Assembly (NCBI GenBank): GCA_902464595.1
Contig: CABQJX010000011.1
Coordinates: forward strand, 1 to 38,793
Source: an uncultured Lachnoclostridium sp.
GTDB lineage: Bacteria > Bacillota > Clostridia > Lachnospirales > Lachnospiraceae
Length of the DNA stretch: 38,793 nucleotides
Reading direction: 5' to 3'
The notes under the pieces were generated by a model. It ran no database searches and had not been told where the DNA came from. It saw only the letters and a program-made list of their open reading frames with translations. Every line of letters starts with the position of its first letter. Positions within the stretch are counted from its first letter, which is position 1. Below are positions 1 through 8,531 of the stretch, in pieces. Both the position numbers and the translations under genes were made by a program.

Positions 1-1034
1 AAATACAAATTATGCAAGGTACATAATCTCATTCCCAGCATTTCTTTTGCCTTTAGCAGATGACGGATATAAGCCCTGCTGTAGGAACGGCAGGCAGGAC
101 AGCCGCAGCCCTCCTCAATGGGCCGAGAATCCAGCTCATACTTCTGGTTAAAGAGATTTAATTTGCCATGATTGGTGTATACATGTCCATGGCGTCCGTT
201 GCGTGAGGGGTAAACGCAGTCAAAGAAGTCCACGCCCCGATCCACTGCTTCCAGTATGTTGGCCGGTGTTCCCACGCCCATGAGATACACAGGCTTGTCC
301 TCCGGCAGGAAGGGAACCGTCACATCCAGAACATGGTACATTTCCTCATGGCTCTCCCCCACAGCAAGGCCGCCGATGGCGTAACCGTCTAAATCCATCT
401 CCCGGATTGTCTTGGCATGCTCGATACGGATCTCATCCACCACTCCGCCCTGGTTGATTCCGAAAAGAAGCTGCTCTTTATTCACAGTATCCGGCAGGGA
501 ATTGAGCCTTGCCATCTCCGCTTTGCAGCGGGCCAGCCAGCGCGTAGTCCGTTCCACAGAATTTTTGATGTAGCTGTAGTCGGCCCGGCTGGGAGGACAC
601 TCGTCAAAAGCCATCGCGATGGTAGATCCCAGATTAGACTGGATCTGCATACTCTCCTCCGGCCCCATAAAAATCTTATGGCCGTCAATATGGGAGTTAA
701 AATATACTCCCTCCTCCTTGATCTTTCGCAGCCCTGCCAGGGAAAAGACCTGGAATCCGCCGGAATCTGTGAGAATGGGGCGGTCCCAGTTCATAAAACG
801 GTGAAGGCCCCCAAACTCCTTGATCAGCTTGTCTCCGGTGCGCACATGGAGGTGGTATGTGTTGGAGAGCTCCACCTGAGTCCCGATCTGTCTGAGGTCG
901 TCTGTTGACACAGCGCCCTTAATGGCTCCCACTGTACCCACATTCATAAATACAGGGGTTTCGATCACACCGTGAACCGTCTCCATATGAGCGCGCTTAG
1001 CGCGCCCGTCCTTTGTGATAACCTGATATTTCAT
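1..1034 (-). CDS. tgt: Queuine tRNA-ribosyltransferase (tRNA-guanine transglycosylase), 3' end cut by window edge
   Basis: Exchanges guanine 34 of GUN-anticodon tRNAs for the queuosine precursor preQ1. 344 codons are visible; the stop lies outside the window, and the family is about 370-385 residues long, so only a short tail is missing. Visible in the translation: substrate-binding DSGGFQVFSL (Asp90), the nucleophile region FDCVYPSRNGRHG (Asp272), and the zinc site C310-x-C312-x2-C315 with His341. The spacings Asp272-Cys310 and Cys315-His341 match those of the Zymomonas enzyme. The start ATG at 1032-1034 has a GAGGGA ribosome binding site and follows the scfB stop by 14 bases, so it is the third gene of the scfA-scfB-tgt operon. 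This order is common in Clostridia, where the functional link between the genes is not obvious. Identification is secure. Confidence 0.96.
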   Translation of the reverse strand, partial: MKYQVITKDGRAKRAHMETVHGVIETPVFMNVGTVGAIKGAVSTDDLRQIGTQVELSNTYHLHVRTGDKLIKEFGGLHRFMNWDRPILTDSGGFQVFSLAGLRKIKEEGVYFNSHIDGHKIFMGPEESMQIQSNLGSTIAMAFDECPPSRADYSYIKNSVERTTRWLARCKAEMARLNSLPDTVNKEQLLFGINQGGVVDEIRIEHAKTIREMDLDGYAIGGLAVGESHEEMYHVLDVTVPFLPEDKPVYLMGVGTPANILEAVDRGVDFFDCVYPSRNGRHGHVYTNHGKLNLFNQKYELDSRPIEEGCGCPACRSYSRAYIRHLLKAKEMLGMRLCTLHNLY

Positions 1035-1048
1035 ATTGTATCCCTCAA

Positions 1049-2485
1049 TTATTCCCCATCGTCCGCCAGCGCTGCCTTGATCATGATGGCACACTCGATC
1101 CTCTTTTTCTGCATCTCGCATCCGATGTCATAGGAACCGTTTATGCTGCCGCTGAAATTATAGGCGTTGGCTGCACAGCCGCCGCTGCAGTAAAATCTGG
1201 CAAAGCAGTCCTTGCAGGAAGGCTTGGCGTACACGTTGCAGGTCTTAAATTCATCCCTGATCTCCGTATTGACAATGCCTGTATCCACATTTCCCAAAAG
1301 GAATTTCTCATTCCCCACAAACTGGTGGCAGGGATAGAGGTCTCCCCAGGGAGTAACTGCCAGATACTCTGTTCCGGATCCGCATCCGGCCATACGCTTA
1401 GCCACACAGGGGCCTGCGTTCAGATCCAGCATAAAATGGAAGAAGTTGAATCCCCTTCCCTCTTTCTTTCTCTTGATAAACTCCTTAGCCAGTCGGTCGT
1501 ATTCTGCCAGGATCACAGGAAGGTCTTCCTCCTTGATGGCATAATCCTCGGCCGGATCTGCCACTACCGGCTCCATGGACATCTGCTCAAATCCCAGATC
1601 CGCATAGTGGAGTACATCGCTGGCAAAGTCCAGGTTATTTCTGGTAAAGGTTCCCCGGACATAGTAATCCTTCTGGCCTCTAAGACGGGCAAATTCCTGG
1701 AATTTTGGGACGGTCAGGTCGTAGCTTCCGCTTCCATTTCGGAAAGGACGCATCTTGTCATTGACATCCTTTCTTCCATCTAAGCTCATTACCACATTGC
1801 TCATTTCCCGATTGCAAAATTCCATGATCTCGTCGTTTAAGAGAACGCCGTTGGTGGTGATGGTAAAACGGAACTTCTTGTGATGGGCCTCCTCCTGAGA
1901 GCGGCCATACTCTACCAGCTGCTTTACCACATTCCAGTTCATCAGAGGCTCTCCTCCGAAGAAATCCACCTCCAGATGCTCTCGGTTCCCGGAATTGGCG
2001 ATGAGGAAATCCAGAGCTTTTTTGCCCACCTCATAGCTCATAAGAGCCCGGCGGCCATGATACTCCCCTTCCTCTGCAAAGCAGTAGCGGCAGGCCAGAT
2101 TGCAGTCATGGGCGATATGGAGGCACAGGGCCTTCACTACTGTCTTTCTCTGTTTAAAGTCTACCACAAAATCCTTATAAATATCCTTGGTCAAAAGCTG
2201 TTCTGCATCGATCAGCTGCTGGATCTCCTCTAAGCTCTCCTCAATATCCTCTGCACTGTAGGAGTCTTTCAGACAGGCTCTTACCTTGTCCTTTACCTCC
2301 TCAGGCAGGGCCGTCGGATGCTCCATCTCCGGGATCTGCTCTGAAACTGCCTTTACAGCATCATAGACAACAGGATCCACTACATGGACGGAACCGCTGT
2401 TTACGTCCAGTACGATATGATAACCATTGTTGATATACTGATGAATCACGAATCTCTCTCTCTTTCCATAGGCGTCGGAAGTCAT
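1049..2485 (-). CDS. scfB: SCIFF (ranthipeptide) radical SAM maturase
   Basis: Radical SAM/SPASM enzyme that installs Cys-to-Thr thioether links in the SCIFF peptide encoded just upstream. 478 residues, the usual family length. The N-terminal ~110 residues form the peptide-recognition region. The radical SAM cluster motif CxxxCxxC is C128/C132/C135 (CNLACRYC), followed by EVDFFGGEPL. The C-terminal SPASM region supplies the auxiliary cluster cysteines (about C359, C367, C385, C415, C423, C426, C432, C436, C455). The ATG start has AAAAGGGAG a few bases upstream. Neighbours: scfA 106 bases upstream, with a hairpin between them, and tgt 14 bases downstream. Known family member: CteB of Clostridium thermocellum. 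The mature product's role is unresolved in the family. The call rests on the motifs plus the adjacent precursor gene. Confidence 0.95.
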   Translation of the reverse strand: MTSDAYGKRERFVIHQYINNGYHIVLDVNSGSVHVVDPVVYDAVKAVSEQIPEMEHPTALPEEVKDKVRACLKDSYSAEDIEESLEEIQQLIDAEQLLTKDIYKDFVVDFKQRKTVVKALCLHIAHDCNLACRYCFAEEGEYHGRRALMSYEVGKKALDFLIANSGNREHLEVDFFGGEPLMNWNVVKQLVEYGRSQEEAHHKKFRFTITTNGVLLNDEIMEFCNREMSNVVMSLDGRKDVNDKMRPFRNGSGSYDLTVPKFQEFARLRGQKDYYVRGTFTRNNLDFASDVLHYADLGFEQMSMEPVVADPAEDYAIKEEDLPVILAEYDRLAKEFIKRKKEGRGFNFFHFMLDLNAGPCVAKRMAGCGSGTEYLAVTPWGDLYPCHQFVGNEKFLLGNVDTGIVNTEIRDEFKTCNVYAKPSCKDCFARFYCSGGCAANAYNFSGSINGSYDIGCEMQKKRIECAIMIKAALADDGE

Positions 2486-2520
2486 TTTCTCCCTTTTCGC
2501 CTAAATCCTGTGCATGATAA

Positions 2521-2551
2521 AGCCCCTATAATCCCATCGACCATAGGGGCT
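2521..2551 (-). terminator. Attenuator-like hairpin between scfA and scfB
   Basis: Perfect 9-bp inverted repeat AGCCCCTAT / ATAGGGGCT with a 13-base loop. Read on the minus strand it is followed by TTTATC. It lies between the scfA stop and the scfB start, where a partial terminator would give more precursor-peptide transcript than maturase transcript. The T-run is short, so read-through is expected. Structure is seen directly; function is inferred. Confidence 0.6.
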
Positions 2552-2591
2552 TGTTCCTCTCGTTCCTGTATCTAACCAGAATGAACGCCGA

Positions 2592-2738
2592 TTAACGGTT
2601 CGGGTTCTCGCAGCTCTGATTGCCAACAGTACAGGATGTCTTGCATGCAGACTGGCAGGAAGTCTGGCACTCACCGCAGCCGCCCTTCTTCATAGTATCC
2701 TTTAAAGTATTGGTATTCAGTGTCTTAACGTGCTTCAT
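2592..2738 (-). CDS. scfA: SCIFF six-cysteine ranthipeptide precursor
   Basis: 48-residue peptide beginning MKHVKTLNTNTLKDTMKKGG, with six cysteines at 21, 24, 28, 32, 36 and 43 (hence 'six Cys in forty-five'). Thr and Ser residues between them are potential thioether acceptors for the radical SAM enzyme ScfB encoded next. The ATG at 2736-2738 is chosen because an AGGAGGT ribosome binding site sits 7 bases upstream. An in-frame upstream ATG would add 15 residues but would swallow that site. It is the first gene of the scfA-scfB-tgt transcription unit and has its own strong sigma-A promoter. The peptide is nearly invariant across Clostridia and no function is firmly established. Identification is very secure. 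Confidence 0.96.
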   Translation of the reverse strand: MKHVKTLNTNTLKDTMKKGGCGECQTSCQSACKTSCTVGNQSCENPNR

Positions 2739-2783
2739 ACTGTGCACCTCCTGTTTCATTTTATTTGATTGATACTCTTTCAA

Positions 2784-2812
2784 ATTATAACACAGGTTAT
2801 AAACCCTTGCAA
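2784..2812 (-). promoter_or_regulatory. Sigma-A promoter of scfA-scfB-tgt
   Basis: On the minus strand: -35 TTGCAA (2807-2812), 17-base spacer, -10 TATAAT (2784-2789), with an extended -10 TGT just before it. It is 45 bases upstream of the scfA start. Close to consensus, so probably a strong constitutive promoter. Further upstream, CCCTTGCA occurs twice (2804-2811 and 2835-2842). Confidence 0.75.
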
Positions 2813-2885
2813 CGATATTTTTCTGGCATATCGCCCCTTGCAGCCGGAATATACTGCACCATAAATTCTTTTAAAGGAGATCTAT

Positions 2886-3245
2886 ATGGAAAATGGAATT
2901 GTAAAACCCATGCTCCGCTCTCTGCTTCTGTCCTACGCCCTGTCCGGCCTGCTCCTTGCCGCCCTGGCCCTGGCCCTTTATAAGCTGCGCTTAAAAGAGG
3001 GACAGGTAAACCTGATGGTGTACGCTGTCTATTTCATCACCTGCTTTTTCGGCGGCCTTCTGGCCGGGAAAAAGATCCGCCAGCGCCGCTTTTTCTGGGG
3101 CCTTCTGTCCGGGCTTCTCTACTTTGTGGTTCTGTTCGCCGTATCCTGGGCAATGGATCTTGGCGCTGCCATAGACATGGAACGCTCCGTCACCGTCATG
3201 GGGCTCTGCGCCCTGGGAGGGATCATCGGCGGAATGATGAGCTGA
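2886..3245 (+). CDS. Small TIGR04086-type integral membrane protein
   Basis: 119 residues, almost entirely hydrophobic, with about four predicted membrane helices (roughly residues 8-28, 40-60, 66-86, 98-117) and short basic loops (KLRLKEG, KKIRQRR). It ends in a glycine-rich helix (GLCALGGIIGGMMS). Length, topology and position beside scfA match the TIGR04086 family of uncharacterised clostridial membrane proteins. The ATG has an AAAGGAGATC ribosome binding site. It is divergent from scfA, and its last 23 bases overlap the 3' end of the convergent lspA. No function is known. Its recurrent neighbourhood with SCIFF suggests, but does not prove, a link to peptide export or sensing. Confidence 0.8.
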   Translation: MENGIVKPMLRSLLLSYALSGLLLAALALALYKLRLKEGQVNLMVYAVYFITCFFGGLLAGKKIRQRRFFWGLLSGLLYFVVLFAVSWAMDLGAAIDMERSVTVMGLCALGGIIGGMMS

Positions 3246-3711
3246 GTGCTTCCTTCAGGCAGGCAGCTGCCTGAGACAGGATAATAAGGAGGCTTCCAAA
3301 AAATACAAACAGATCCCCCAGGTTAAAGACTACTTTTTTAATAGGCTCCCATTTTATGGAAAAATAGTCCACCACATAGCCCCTGGCGAACCTGTCATAC
3401 AGGTTGCTGAGGGCTCCTCCTATTACCATGGACAAGCCGATCTTCTCCCCTGTCTTTCCCTTTTCCCAGGACAAAACCGCCAAAGCCCCGGTGAGGGCCG
3501 ATACCACTGCCAGGGGTACACCCTTTACCACTTCCGGCTTCTGTCTCAAAAAGCCAAAGGGGAAGCCGCTGTTATGGTTCTTATGAAGTCTTATAAGGCC
3601 CTTTGCTGCCGGAAGATCCCTGGGAAAGGTGTCATCCTCCTGGGACTCCACCACATGCTTTACTCCCAGATCCAGAGCCGCCAGCGTTCCTATGATCCAA
3701 CCGTATATCAT
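3223..3711 (-). CDS. lspA: Lipoprotein signal peptidase (signal peptidase II)
   Basis: Membrane aspartyl protease that removes signal peptides from prolipoproteins after lipid modification. 162 residues, about four transmembrane helices. Family motifs are present: NSGFPFGF near residue 48, GGALSNLYDR (residues 98-107), GYVVDYF and FNLGDLF. The catalytic dyad corresponds to Asp115 (in VVDY) and Asp133 (in NLGD); their spacing is close to that of the solved Pseudomonas enzyme. The start has a GGCGGTGG ribosome binding site. The 3' end overlaps the convergent membrane-protein gene by 23 bases. It is divergent from the subtilase gene. It could be a second LspA in the genome, since it is not next to the usual rluD/pyr genes. 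Confidence 0.9.
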   Translation of the reverse strand: MIYGWIIGTLAALDLGVKHVVESQEDDTFPRDLPAAKGLIRLHKNHNSGFPFGFLRQKPEVVKGVPLAVVSALTGALAVLSWEKGKTGEKIGLSMVIGGALSNLYDRFARGYVVDYFSIKWEPIKKVVFNLGDLFVFFGSLLIILSQAAACLKEALSSSFRR

Positions 3712-3870
3712 ATTCCACCGCCTTTCTTCTGCTAATCCTATTTTACTATGATTTCCAGCTGCCGTCCACTTATGTTTTCTTATGTTTTCCTATATTTTCC
3801 CGTGCTGTTTGCATGTTCCGGCTTTTTTTGCATACTCTACTATCAATACCGCCCTTATGAGGAGGGATCT

Positions 3871-5667
3871 ATGGCCGATTGTCCCTTTTACTCTGCAGCG
3901 GAGGACATCGCTGACTTCATCTACCGGCGCGGAAGTCTTCGCCAGATTTCCGGCAGTCCGGCGGATATTCCCTGTCTGGATCATGTCAACGACGAATTTG
4001 ATATTATCTACACCCCCCTTGATACAGTAACCCCCATTTCCCTGGCACGGTACAGCTATTACTCGATCCCGGGGCTCTTTTCCCTTCTTGACAGCTCCAG
4101 CATGGAAGCCTCCGGGATCCTGTCCGCCTTCTCCGCCCCTGCCCTGGACAATCAGGGGCGCGGAACCCTGATCGGTATCATGGACACCGGCATCGACTAT
4201 GCCAATCCTCTGTTCCGATATTCCGACGGTTCCACCCGCATCGCAGGCATATGGGATCAAACCATAGAACCTGGCTTTCTGCAGGATCCTCCTTCCTCTC
4301 CCGGGGCTGTCCCGGCTCCTGCCCTTTCCGTTTCTTCTGAAACGCCGCCTTTCTCCTATGCCCCCATCGCCTCCTATGGCACAGAATTTACCAGGGAGCA
4401 GATCGATCAGGCCCTGGCTTTAAAGGATCCTCTCTCTTTGGTTCCCTCTCAGGATAAGGACGGCCACGGCACATTCCTGGCAGGCATCGCCGCCGGATCC
4501 TATCTCCCGGAACAGGATTTTACAGGAGCTGCTCCCCAATGCGAGCTGGCAGTGGTCAAATTAAAGGAAGCCAAATCTTATCTTAAAGAGTTTTATATGA
4601 TTCCCCAGTCCGCAAAAGCATATCAGGAAAATGATATTATGATGGGGATCAAATATCTCCAGGCCATGGCAGACCGCTTCAACCGGCCTTTGGTCCTTCT
4701 TATCGCCCTCGGCTCCAATCTGGGAAGCCATGAGGGCTCCGCCCCTCTCAGCGGGGTCATCCAGGACGCCACCCGTTTCCTCGGCCGCGCCGCCGTAGTC
4801 GCAGCCGGAAATGAAACGGGGCTGGCCCACCACTATTTTGGCAGGCTTCCATCAGGCAAAGAATGGGAAGATGTGGAGCTTAAAGTGGGGACTGAAGAAT
4901 CCGAAGGCGGATTCAGCGCAGAGCTTTGGGCCCCTGCTACAGACGTTTATTCTGTGGGCTTTGTGTCCCCCAGCGGAGAGATCATTTCCCGTATCCCTAT
5001 TATAGCCAGGAATGAGACCACTATCCCATTTCTGCTGGAATCCACTGTGATCACCGTAAATTTCCAGCTCATCGAGTCCGGCGCCGGAAGGCAGCTGATC
5101 TTTATGCGCTTTCGCCGCCCTGCCCCGGGGATATGGAAAATACGCGTCTACAACAGCCTGTATTTTACAGGGGACTTTCACATGTGGCTCCCCTCCCATG
5201 GACTAATTTCTGAGGATACCGTCTTCCTGCGCCCCAGCCCGGACACCACCATCACTCTTCCGGGAAATTCTTCTTCCCCCATCACTGTAGCGGCCTATGA
5301 CCACACAAACGGAAGCATTTATATCCATTCCAGCCGCGGCTTTACTCCCTCCGGCCTGATCAAGCCGGAGCTGGCTGCTCCCGGAGTGAACATTTTAGGG
5401 CCTTCTGTCAAAAGGCCTATTGATTCCCAGATTCCGATGACGGTCCGCAGCGGAACCTCCGTCGCCGCCGCACACGTGGCCGGGGCGGCAGCCAATCTGT
5501 TCAGCTGGGGGATCGTAGAGGGAAATCAGATCACCATGAGCCAGTCGGCAGTCAAAGCTCATTTAATCCGGGGGGCAAAACGAAATCCAGCACTCCGCTA
5601 CCCCAATGAAGAATGGGGGTATGGAGCGCTGGATCTGTACCAGGCTTTTTTAAGTATCCGGGAATAA
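3871..5667 (+). CDS. Subtilisin-like serine protease, S8 family, Csp-like
   Basis: 598-residue subtilase without a signal peptide, resembling clostridial Csp-type proteases, some of which take part in spore germination. The full triad is present: Asp105 (GIMDTGIDY), His199 (DGHGTFLAG) and Ser530 (RSGTSVAAAH), with a large insertion between His and Ser that includes a beta-rich domain (about 330-470), as in the Csp branch. The first ~85 residues resemble a short prodomain. The start at 3871 is chosen for its AGGAGGG site 6 bases upstream. An in-frame ATG at 3748 would add a hydrophobic 41-residue leader but has no ribosome binding site. An intact triad argues for a CspB/CspBA-like active protease rather than the CspC pseudoprotease. 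The precise role is inferred. Confidence 0.88.
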   Translation: MADCPFYSAAEDIADFIYRRGSLRQISGSPADIPCLDHVNDEFDIIYTPLDTVTPISLARYSYYSIPGLFSLLDSSSMEASGILSAFSAPALDNQGRGTLIGIMDTGIDYANPLFRYSDGSTRIAGIWDQTIEPGFLQDPPSSPGAVPAPALSVSSETPPFSYAPIASYGTEFTREQIDQALALKDPLSLVPSQDKDGHGTFLAGIAAGSYLPEQDFTGAAPQCELAVVKLKEAKSYLKEFYMIPQSAKAYQENDIMMGIKYLQAMADRFNRPLVLLIALGSNLGSHEGSAPLSGVIQDATRFLGRAAVVAAGNETGLAHHYFGRLPSGKEWEDVELKVGTEESEGGFSAELWAPATDVYSVGFVSPSGEIISRIPIIARNETTIPFLLESTVITVNFQLIESGAGRQLIFMRFRRPAPGIWKIRVYNSLYFTGDFHMWLPSHGLISEDTVFLRPSPDTTITLPGNSSSPITVAAYDHTNGSIYIHSSRGFTPSGLIKPELAAPGVNILGPSVKRPIDSQIPMTVRSGTSVAAAHVAGAAANLFSWGIVEGNQITMSQSAVKAHLIRGAKRNPALRYPNEEWGYGALDLYQAFLSIRE

Positions 5668-5712
5668 GCGCGGTTCTGCTGCTATCTCCCGGGCCATCGT
5701 TTACACATTCTG

Positions 5713-7095
5713 TTATCCCCGCATCTGCACCAAAGGCCCTCCGCTTTTTTCCAGATAGGGACGGGTCACCACCACGGAGCCGATATTTGGATCCTTAGGG
5801 ATCTCATACATAATATCCAGCATAAACTCCTCCAGGATTGCTCTGAGGGCTCTGGCTCCCGTCCCCCGCTTGATGGCCTCCCCGGCGATCCACTGGAGGG
5901 CGTCCTCCTCAAACAGCCGCTGGTACTGGCGGATAATAGCGTTTTTCGGCTCTTTGAGGATACGGACCATCATATCCTGGGTAAGCCCCTGGAGCGTAAC
6001 AGCAATGGGAAGCCTTCCCAAAAACTCCGGGATCATCCCAAAGGAACGCAGATCCTCATTTGTGACCTGGCTGAGTATATCAGGATCCCGGTCATAGGAA
6101 TCCTTTAAAACAGAGCCAAAGCCCATGGTTGTCTTTTTCATCAGGCGCTCCTTAATGATCTCCTCCAGGTCAGGAAAAGCGCCGCCGCAGATAAACAAAA
6201 TGTTATCCGTGTTTACGGTAGCCATGGGCGTCATGGCATTTTTCTGGTTGGATCCTACAGGCACTTCCACTGTGCTCCCCTCTAAGATCTTTAACAGCTC
6301 CTGCTGTACGGATTCACCGCTCACATCCCGTGTGTTTGTCTGTTTTTTCTTAGCGATCTTGTCGATCTCATCAATAAATATAATACCCTTTTGAGCTCTC
6401 TCCACGTCATTGTCCGCTGCTGCTAACAGCTTAGACACCACGCTCTCAATATCATCGCCGATGTAGCCTGCCTCCGTAAGGGAGGTGGCGTCTGCAATGG
6501 CCAAGGGCACATCTAAAAGCTTTGCCAGCGTCTTTACCAGATAGGTTTTCCCGCTTCCCGTAGGGCCGATCATGAGGATATTGGACTTCTCAATGACTAC
6601 CGGATCCTCCCCCTGCTTTTCCATAAACGCCCGCTTGTAATGATTGTACACTGCCACCGCCATAACCTTCTTGGCCTTCTCCTGTCCGATAACATACTCG
6701 TCCAGTCTGGCCTTGATCACATGGGGAGCCGGTATATCCTTCATGGTCAGGGCCGGCTGCTCCTTCGGCTTCTTTTTGATCTTCTGCTTCTTTGGTATCT
6801 CCATGGCCGGAGGAGCCATATTAAAGTCACTAAAATTCATGTTCATGTAAGGCATATTGGGCAGCTTGGAAAAATCCATTCCCCCCTTCATGACGGAATC
6901 AAATGCTTTCTGCATACAATCGTGGCACAGATTCATATTGCCCGGCATGGTGATCATGGGGCCGGCCTTGCTCTCCGGCCTGCGGCACATATAGCAGACC
7001 TTCTCATAAGCTTCATCCTCTTTGTCCTGGCTGTCCGCCCCCTCCTGGCTATGGTCTATATCCTGATCCCTTTTTTCCAAATCCTTTTCTTCCAC
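5713..7095 (-). CDS. ClpX-like AAA+ unfoldase (second ClpX paralogue)
   Basis: 460 residues. N-terminal zinc finger C34-x2-C37...C57-x2-C60, then a Met-rich and Lys-rich linker (about 70-115), then a ClpX AAA+ module: Walker A GPTGSGKT (177-184), pore loop GYIG (210-213), Walker B IIFIDE (239-242 region), arginine-finger FLGRLP (358-363) and sensor-2 GAR. Two functional loops differ from canonical ClpX. The IGF ClpP-docking tripeptide is MGF (324-326), and the RKH substrate loop reads QKN (284-286 region). It starts with GTG, one base after the htrA stop, behind GGGGAGGAG, so it is translationally coupled to the protease gene. It probably unfolds a specialised substrate set for ClpP or acts as a chaperone. 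Family assignment is sure; that it is not the housekeeping ClpX is inferred from loops, linker and lack of clpP/tig neighbours. Confidence 0.88.
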   Translation of the reverse strand: MEEKDLEKRDQDIDHSQEGADSQDKEDEAYEKVCYMCRRPESKAGPMITMPGNMNLCHDCMQKAFDSVMKGGMDFSKLPNMPYMNMNFSDFNMAPPAMEIPKKQKIKKKPKEQPALTMKDIPAPHVIKARLDEYVIGQEKAKKVMAVAVYNHYKRAFMEKQGEDPVVIEKSNILMIGPTGSGKTYLVKTLAKLLDVPLAIADATSLTEAGYIGDDIESVVSKLLAAADNDVERAQKGIIFIDEIDKIAKKKQTNTRDVSGESVQQELLKILEGSTVEVPVGSNQKNAMTPMATVNTDNILFICGGAFPDLEEIIKERLMKKTTMGFGSVLKDSYDRDPDILSQVTNEDLRSFGMIPEFLGRLPIAVTLQGLTQDMMVRILKEPKNAIIRQYQRLFEEDALQWIAGEAIKRGTGARALRAILEEFMLDIMYEIPKDPNIGSVVVTRPYLEKSGGPLVQMRG

Positions 7096-7096
7096 G

Positions 7097-8479
7097 CTAC
7101 TGCTCCTCCCCTTCCTGAGGCATCTTCTTTAATGTAATGGAAACAGTTTTTTCCTCATACTGTCCATCCCGCTGGCTCTGGACAGTCAGCGAAACCGTTT
7201 CTCCTTCCTCATAGCATGACAGGATCTCCTGGAGATCTGTCATCGTCCGGATGCTCTGCCCATCTGCTTTCGTGATAATGTCCTTCTCCCGAAGCTCTGA
7301 CTGGGCTGCCGCCCCATTTTCCAATATCTTGAACACATACACCCCCCGGGGCATCCCAAAGGCAGCCGCGGAATTTTCATCCACAGTGGTTCCCTGGATC
7401 CCCAGATAACCACGGCGGCTTTCCTCCACTCTGTCGCTGCGGCGGTTCATCAGCTGGTTCATAATATCCTCTGCCTTAGAAATAGGGATCGCATACCCCA
7501 TTCCCTCCACCTCTGTGGAAGAATACTTTGCCGCATTGATGCCAATGACCTCCCCCTTCATATTCAAAAGGGCTCCGCCGCTGTTTCCGGGGTTGATGGC
7601 TGCATCCGTCTGCATAAGCTCCCTGGTGCTGTTTTCTGACACCTGAACCTGACGGTTCAAGGCGCTGACATAGCCCACCGTCACTGACTGGCCGTATCCC
7701 AAAGCATTTCCGATGGCCACTACTCCCTGGCCTACCTTCATCTCATCTGAGTTGCCCAATTTTGCGATCTTGATCTTGCTTTTCGTATCCGTCTGGATCT
7801 GATCCAAAGGCACTGCGATCACTGCCAGATCCGTCTCCGGATCGGTTCCCTTGATCACAGCGTCCACAACCTGATTATCAATAAATGCCACCTTTAAGGA
7901 GGTGGAAGCCTCCACCACATGGTTATTGGTGACAATGAGAAGCTCCTTCTCATTCTCCCCTACGATGATACCGGAGCCGCTGCTGGGAACTTCATAAGTC
8001 TGAGGGCCTCCAAAAAACCAGCCATAGCCAAAATTATTGCTCTGATATACCGCCGTGCTGGTAATGGCCACCACAGAGGGCATAGCGGACTCCACAATGG
8101 AAGACACGTCTGTAAAAAGGACGGCTCCCGGATCCTCCGATCCATTCCCGGCTGCCTCCTGACGGTTATCCGCAGCCTCTTGTTCAGAAGAAATAGCCTG
8201 GCTTTCCTCCGAAGCCTCTGTCTCTTTGCCTCCCAGGGCATTTTCTAAGAACCGGGAGGAAACCATATTGACTCCGCTCATGGTCACCCCTGATACCGTC
8301 CCGAAAAGGACAGCCCCAGCTGTAATGAGAGCAGCTTTTTTGATAAGTCCTCCCTTTTTCTTTCCCGGACGCTCCGGGCCCGAAGACGGCTCAGGGATCT
8401 CTCCCCTATTCTCCGGCTCTGATCCATATCTCTGATTATCATAAGACTTCCAGCTGTAATCCTGGTCGTTATCGTACAT
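7097..8479 (-). CDS. HtrA/DegP-like membrane-anchored serine protease with PDZ domain
   Basis: 460 residues. Cytoplasmic basic N-terminus, one membrane helix at about residues 49-70, a Ser/Glu-rich linker, then a trypsin-like domain with His187 (TNNHVVE), Asp217 (DLAVIAV) and Ser300 (NPGNSGGALLN). A C-terminal PDZ domain follows (from about residue 355, RGYLGIQG onward). Extracytoplasmic quality-control protease. The start at 8479 (MYDNDQ) has an AAAGGGGAA site; the longer frame from 8581 would run through an inverted repeat and has no better site. It is the first gene of a two-gene operon with the ClpX paralogue, suggesting joint control of envelope or secretion stress. The palindrome at 8532-8556 just upstream may be the operator. 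Confidence 0.92.
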   Translation of the reverse strand: MYDNDQDYSWKSYDNQRYGSEPENRGEIPEPSSGPERPGKKKGGLIKKAALITAGAVLFGTVSGVTMSGVNMVSSRFLENALGGKETEASEESQAISSEQEAADNRQEAAGNGSEDPGAVLFTDVSSIVESAMPSVVAITSTAVYQSNNFGYGWFFGGPQTYEVPSSGSGIIVGENEKELLIVTNNHVVEASTSLKVAFIDNQVVDAVIKGTDPETDLAVIAVPLDQIQTDTKSKIKIAKLGNSDEMKVGQGVVAIGNALGYGQSVTVGYVSALNRQVQVSENSTRELMQTDAAINPGNSGGALLNMKGEVIGINAAKYSSTEVEGMGYAIPISKAEDIMNQLMNRRSDRVEESRRGYLGIQGTTVDENSAAAFGMPRGVYVFKILENGAAAQSELREKDIITKADGQSIRTMTDLQEILSCYEEGETVSLTVQSQRDGQYEEKTVSITLKKMPQEGEEQ

Positions 8480-8531
8480 TCTGCATTCCCCTTTCCCATC
8501 TGTCTGCAGTGATTTTACCCTTTTTAGCTTA

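Noticed and set aside
2739..2783. Fifteen-residue upstream extension of the SCIFF peptide
   Set aside because: It would include the AGGAGGT ribosome site as coding sequence, and the family starts at MKHVKTL.
3748..3870. N-terminal extension of the subtilase with a hydrophobic stretch (possible signal peptide)
   Set aside because: No ribosome binding site before 3748, whereas 3871 has AGGAGGG at ideal spacing and matches the intracellular Csp-type start.
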